This document shows, piece by piece, positions 60,971 to 64,000 of a DNA stretch of 64,000 nt. This DNA is from Abiotrophia defectiva ATCC 49176 (lineage in GTDB: Bacteria; Bacillota; Bacilli; Lactobacillales; Aerococcaceae). Position 1 is the first letter of the stretch, and every line of letters starts with the position of its first letter. Position numbers and translations under genes: made by a program. The notes beneath the pieces are model-generated. The model had not been told where the DNA came from and ran no database searches. It worked only from the letters and a program-made list of their open reading frames with translations. The DNA lies in assembly GCF_037041345.1 (NCBI RefSeq), contig NZ_CP146287.1, forward strand, positions 747,501 through 811,500, written 5' to 3'.

Positions 60971-60998
60971 TGCAAAGGCTTGCCAAGGGTGCTATAAT
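60971..60998 (+). promoter_or_regulatory. ackA promoter region with a cre-like dyad
   Basis: TATAAT at 60993-60998; the -35 position is weak and is overlapped by tgcaaaggcttgcc (60971-60984), a GCAA/TTGC dyad close to a cre. CcpA control of ackA is well known in Bacilli; the site here is inference. Confidence 0.5.
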
Positions 60999-61042
60999 AG
61001 GAGTATCGATTATTTAAAACTCAGAATGGAGCGATTAAGACC

Positions 61043-62236
61043 ATGTCAAAAACAATGGCGATTAACGCTGGTTCTTCAAGCTTGAAGTTCCAATTAATTG
61101 AAATGCCACAAGAAACGGTAGTTGCAAAAGGTTTGGTAGAACGGATTGGTTTGGATAACTCAATCTTCGCAATCGAATACGGCGACGACCAAAAATTTGA
61201 ACTTGTAGAAGAGATTGCGACCCACGACCGGGCAGTTGAACTCTTATTCGAACACTTAACCGAATTAGGGATTGTCAAAGACTACCACGAAATCACCGGG
61301 GCTGGTCACCGTGTTGTAGCAGGGGGCGAACTCTTCAAGGAATCTGCCTTAATCAATGATGAGGTCATCCAACAAGTTGCCGACTTAGGCGAATTTGCAC
61401 CGCTCCACAACCCAGCGGAAGCTGCCGTAATGCGCGCCTTCAAGGAACGTTTACCAGAAATCACTATGGCAGCTGTCTTCGATACTTCTTTCCATACAAC
61501 TATGCCAGCGGTTAACTACCTCTACAGCTTACCATACGAGTACTATGAAAAATTCAAGGCTCGTAAGTATGGAGCGCACGGGACTAGCCACCACTACGTA
61601 GCACGTCGTGCAGCTGAAATGATGGGCAAAGACGTCAAAGACCTCAAGATTATTACCTGCCACTTAGGGAACGGGGCTTCTATTACTGCTGTAGACGGCG
61701 GGATCTCTGTTGATACTTCTATGGGCTTCACACCATTAGCAGGTTTAACCATGGGGACCCGTACTGGGGATATCGACGCTTCCTTAGTCGCTTTCGTGAT
61801 GCAAAAACTTGGCATTAGCGATGTGGCTGAAATGGTCAACATCCTTAACAAGAAGTCAGGTCTCTTAGGGATTTCTGGCGTATCAAGCGATATGCGTGAC
61901 ATCTTATCAGCAGCTGGTGAAGGCAACGAACGTGCCCAATTGGCTCATGATATCTTCGTCAACCGTATCCAAAAATACATTGGTCAGTACATTGCGGTCA
62001 TGAACGGGGTAGATGCCATTGTCTTCACTGCCGGGATTGGGGAGAACTCCATCCAAATCCGTGAGGAAGTCATCAAAGGCATTACCGTGTTCGGTTGTGA
62101 CATTGATACTGAACGTAACAACACACGTAAAGAAGCCATCATTTCACCAGAAGGTGCTAAGGTTACCGTCCTTAACGTACCAACTAACGAAGAAATGGAA
62201 ATCGCGCGCGAAGTTGAGCGCCTCAAACAAGCTTAA
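61043..62236 (+). CDS. ackA: Acetate kinase
   Basis: 397 aa. ASKHA-fold kinase: [11 protein letters not shown] at the N-terminus, [43 protein letters not shown] and GIGENS. Makes ATP and acetate from acetyl phosphate, the energy-yielding end of the phosphoketolase route that the ula operon feeds. Heavy use of preferred codons fits high expression. Confidence 0.97.
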   Translation: MSKTMAINAGSSSLKFQLIEMPQETVVAKGLVERIGLDNSIFAIEYGDDQKFELVEEIATHDRAVELLFEHLTELGIVKDYHEITGAGHRVVAGGELFKESALINDEVIQQVADLGEFAPLHNPAEAAVMRAFKERLPEITMAAVFDTSFHTTMPAVNYLYSLPYEYYEKFKARKYGAHGTSHHYVARRAAEMMGKDVKDLKIITCHLGNGASITAVDGGISVDTSMGFTPLAGLTMGTRTGDIDASLVAFVMQKLGISDVAEMVNILNKKSGLLGISGVSSDMRDILSAAGEGNERAQLAHDIFVNRIQKYIGQYIAVMNGVDAIVFTAGIGENSIQIREEVIKGITVFGCDIDTERNNTRKEAIISPEGAKVTVLNVPTNEEMEIAREVERLKQA

Positions 62237-62248
62237 TAAGAGCATGAC

Positions 62249-62280
62249 AAGGACTGAGCCAGGGTGCCCAGTCCTTTTTT
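62249..62280 (+). terminator. Terminator of ackA
   Basis: Arms aaggactg (62249-62256) / cagtcctt (62269-62276), internal loop, then T-run. Confidence 0.85.
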
Positions 62281-62366
62281 GCCTCCATATCAGCAGGCAA
62301 TTTGTCAGTTTTTATGATACCGATATCAATCGTAAAACTTTCCCTTTATGAGCTTTACTTTTAGAC

Positions 62367-62381
62367 TTGTAAACGCTAATA
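62367..62381 (+). promoter_or_regulatory. cre site upstream of the PTS gene
   Basis: ttgtaaacgctaata matches 14 of 15 positions of the wider cre consensus (WTGNAANCGNWNNCW). It overlaps a plausible promoter (TTTACT 62354-62359, 17 bp, TAATAT 62377-62382). A loose dyad (gtgttggaatc near 62397 with gattccgacaac near 62447) lies in the leader. Confidence 0.6.
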
Positions 62382-62508
62382 TATAAGTGTAAGTACGTGT
62401 TGGAATCTTCATGTCATTATTATGAATTGTCACTTTGCCAACTTGAGATTCCGACAACATGTGCGAAGGGTAGAGAGACAATTAGCACTTATAGAAAGGA
62501 GACACAAG

Positions 62509-64000
62509 ATGAAAAAATTCTTGAGTTTTGAGTTCTGGCAAAAGTTCGGTAAAGCCCTCATGGTCGTTATTGCCGTTATGCCAGCAGCTGGTCTGATGAT
62601 CAGTATCGGGAAAACCTTAGCGATCAGCTTTGCGTCTATTCCATTTTTAGTTACTACCGGTGGTGTCTTAGAAAACATCGGTTGGGCAATCATTGTTAAC
62701 TTGCACATTCTCTTCGCGCTTGCGATCGGGGGGAACTGGGCTAAGGACCGTGCGGGCGGTGCCTTCGCAGCAGGTTTGGCCTTCATCCTCATTAACCGTA
62801 TTACGGGTGCAGTCTTCAACGTGAGCGACAAGATGCTCTTAGATGAAGCTTCTACCACTCATACCTTGTTTGGTACACCAATCATGGTTAAAGGTTTCTT
62901 CACCAGCGTGTTGGGTGCACCTGCACTTAACATGGGGGTATTCGTAGGGATTATCTCAGGTTTCTTAGGGGCTAACGCCTACAACAAGTACTACAACTTC
63001 CGTAAGTTGCCTGATGCCTTGGCCTTCTTCAACGGGAAACGTTTCGTACCGTTTGTAATTATCTTATGGTCAGTTATTACTTCTTTAGTAATGGCAGTTG
63101 TGTGGCCATTTATCCAAATCGGGATTAACAACTTTGGTCTCTGGATTGCGACTTCGCAAGACTCTGCACCAATTGTTTCACCATTTGTCTTCGGGACCTT
63201 GGAGCGTCTGCTCTTACCATTCGGTCTCCACCACATGTTAACTATCCCAATCAACTACACCGACTTAGGTGGGGTTTACCAAATCCTGTCTGGTGACAAG
63301 ATTGGTGAAATCGTTCGCGGTCAAGACCCACTCTGGTTAGCATGGGCATCTGACTTAGCTCACTTCCGCAACATTGGCGACATGTCTCAAGTCGACCACA
63401 TTTTGAAAAACTGGACTCCAGCTCGTTTCAAAGTGGGTCAAATGATTGGTTCTATGGGGACCCTCATGGGCTTGGCTTTCGCTATGTACCGTAACGTAGA
63501 TAAGGATAAATTGGCTGAATACCGCACCATGTTTATCTCTATCTGCTTGGCTGTCTTCTTAACAGGGGTAACCGAGCCAATCGAGTTCCTCTTCATGTTC
63601 GCGGCAATGCCATTATACTTGGTATATGCAGTGGTTCAAGGGGCTTCCTTCGCTATGGCAGATGTCTGGCCATTACGTGTTCACTCCTTCGGTTCTATCG
63701 AGCTCTTAACTCGTACACCGATGACCATTCAAGCAGGTTTGGCTATGGACTTAGTTCGCTTTGTTGTAACAACTGTAGCCTTCGCAGTGATTATGTACTT
63801 CATCGCTGACTTCATGATTAAGAAGTTTAACTTTGCAACTCCAGGCCGTAACGGGAACTACGATTCCGGTACTACCGACAGCAAAGATTCAGGTGAAGCA
63901 AAACCAGCCGATGAACAAGTAACCACCATCATCGAACTCTTAGGTGGTCGCGAAAACATCGTGGATGTTGACGCCTGCATGACCCGTCTACGTGTCTCTG
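62509..64000 (+). CDS. PTS EIICB, glucose/maltose family, cut by the window end
   Basis: First ~497 aa; ATG 62509 with SD aaaggag. EIIC part: MPAAGLMISIGK, then GGNWAKDRAGGAFAAGLAF, HHMLTIPINYTDLGGVYQI, GQDPLWLAWASDL and the GITEPIEFLFMF-type motif (here TGVTEPIEFLF). A linker of ~45 residues leads to the EIIB start IELLGGRENI, with the phosphocysteine region DACMTRLRV at the right edge. The long HHMLTIPxNYTxLGG and LAWxxDL segments recall MalT/GlcB maltose-type permeases more than PtsG. Whether an EIIA domain follows is unknown. Confidence 0.9.
   Translation, partial: MKKFLSFEFWQKFGKALMVVIAVMPAAGLMISIGKTLAISFASIPFLVTTGGVLENIGWAIIVNLHILFALAIGGNWAKDRAGGAFAAGLAFILINRITGAVFNVSDKMLLDEASTTHTLFGTPIMVKGFFTSVLGAPALNMGVFVGIISGFLGANAYNKYYNFRKLPDALAFFNGKRFVPFVIILWSVITSLVMAVVWPFIQIGINNFGLWIATSQDSAPIVSPFVFGTLERLLLPFGLHHMLTIPINYTDLGGVYQILSGDKIGEIVRGQDPLWLAWASDLAHFRNIGDMSQVDHILKNWTPARFKVGQMIGSMGTLMGLAFAMYRNVDKDKLAEYRTMFISICLAVFLTGVTEPIEFLFMFAAMPLYLVYAVVQGASFAMADVWPLRVHSFGSIELLTRTPMTIQAGLAMDLVRFVVTTVAFAVIMYFIADFMIKKFNFATPGRNGNYDSGTTDSKDSGEAKPADEQVTTIIELLGGRENIVDVDACMTRLRVS

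Noticed and set aside
62430-63254. Open minus-strand frames opposite the PTS gene
   Set aside because: They are shadows of the strongly codon-biased EIIC frame and have no SD or family motifs.

Overview
The window looks like chromosome of a low-to-mid GC Gram-positive coccus of the order Lactobacillales. Evidence: AGGAGG-type ribosome binding sites, a YSIRK signal and LPxTG sorting signals, an ABC maltodextrin importer encoded without its own ATPase, a DeoR-controlled L-ascorbate PTS operon, a comG operon, a Bce-type resistance module and a CshA-like fibrillar adhesin. The best guess is an Aerococcaceae-type organism (Abiotrophia, Aerococcus or Facklamia-like); the sequence alone does not settle the genus.

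Layout. 1-3.1 kb: 3' end of a sortase-anchored protein, a secreted unknown, a CpXC zinc-ribbon protein, a secreted PepSY protein and a 48-aa antitoxin-like ORF. 3.2-11.5 kb: maltodextrin locus (two GH13 glucanohydrolases, malEFG, DUF1189 malA, and a YaiI/YqxD gene). 11.5-18.2 kb: divergent ulaR and a complete anaerobic L-ascorbate operon ulaGCABDEF. 18.2-24.3 kb: two tandem Ser-rich secreted paralogues, tRNA-Arg(CCG), an AT-rich ABC-F gene, hit, a small membrane-associated gene, prsA and a Gx-transporter gene. 24.5-28.9 kb: comGA-GG for the competence pseudopilus. 28.9-30 kb (minus strand): a candidate small RNA, a VOC/glyoxalase gene and cdd. 30.2-34.5 kb: a PRD regulator with a second ascorbate-superfamily PTS and a SIS-domain protein of unknown substrate. 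34.8-44.4 kb: an alkaline-phosphatase-superfamily enzyme, then glgB-C-D-A-P. 44.8-52.6 kb: a 2588-aa CshA-like adhesin with 13 consecutive units of exactly 303 bp. 52.6-54.1 kb: solo trpB behind a Trp-codon leader peptide and an attenuator. 54.2-59 kb (minus): bceRS-bceAB plus a 62-aa membrane protein. 59-64 kb: csp, crcB/fluC, a secreted two-repeat protein, ackA and the start of a glucose/maltose-family PTS EIICB gene cut by the window end.

How the genes work together. Much of the window handles carbohydrate: imported maltodextrin is trimmed by the GH13 enzymes and may feed or come from the glycogen pool built by GlgC/D-GlgA-GlgB and broken down by GlgP; ascorbate enters by UlaABC and leaves as D-xylulose 5-phosphate; AckA makes ATP from acetyl phosphate. 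Operator-like or cre-like sequences sit in or next to the predicted promoters of malE, ulaG, glgB and the last PTS gene, which fits joint carbon catabolite control. The most unusual element is the trpB leader: a 14-aa peptide with two Trp codons followed by a chain of mutually exclusive hairpins ending in an intrinsic terminator. A second candidate for new biology is a minus-strand RNA with its own promoter and terminator between comGG and the glyoxalase gene.
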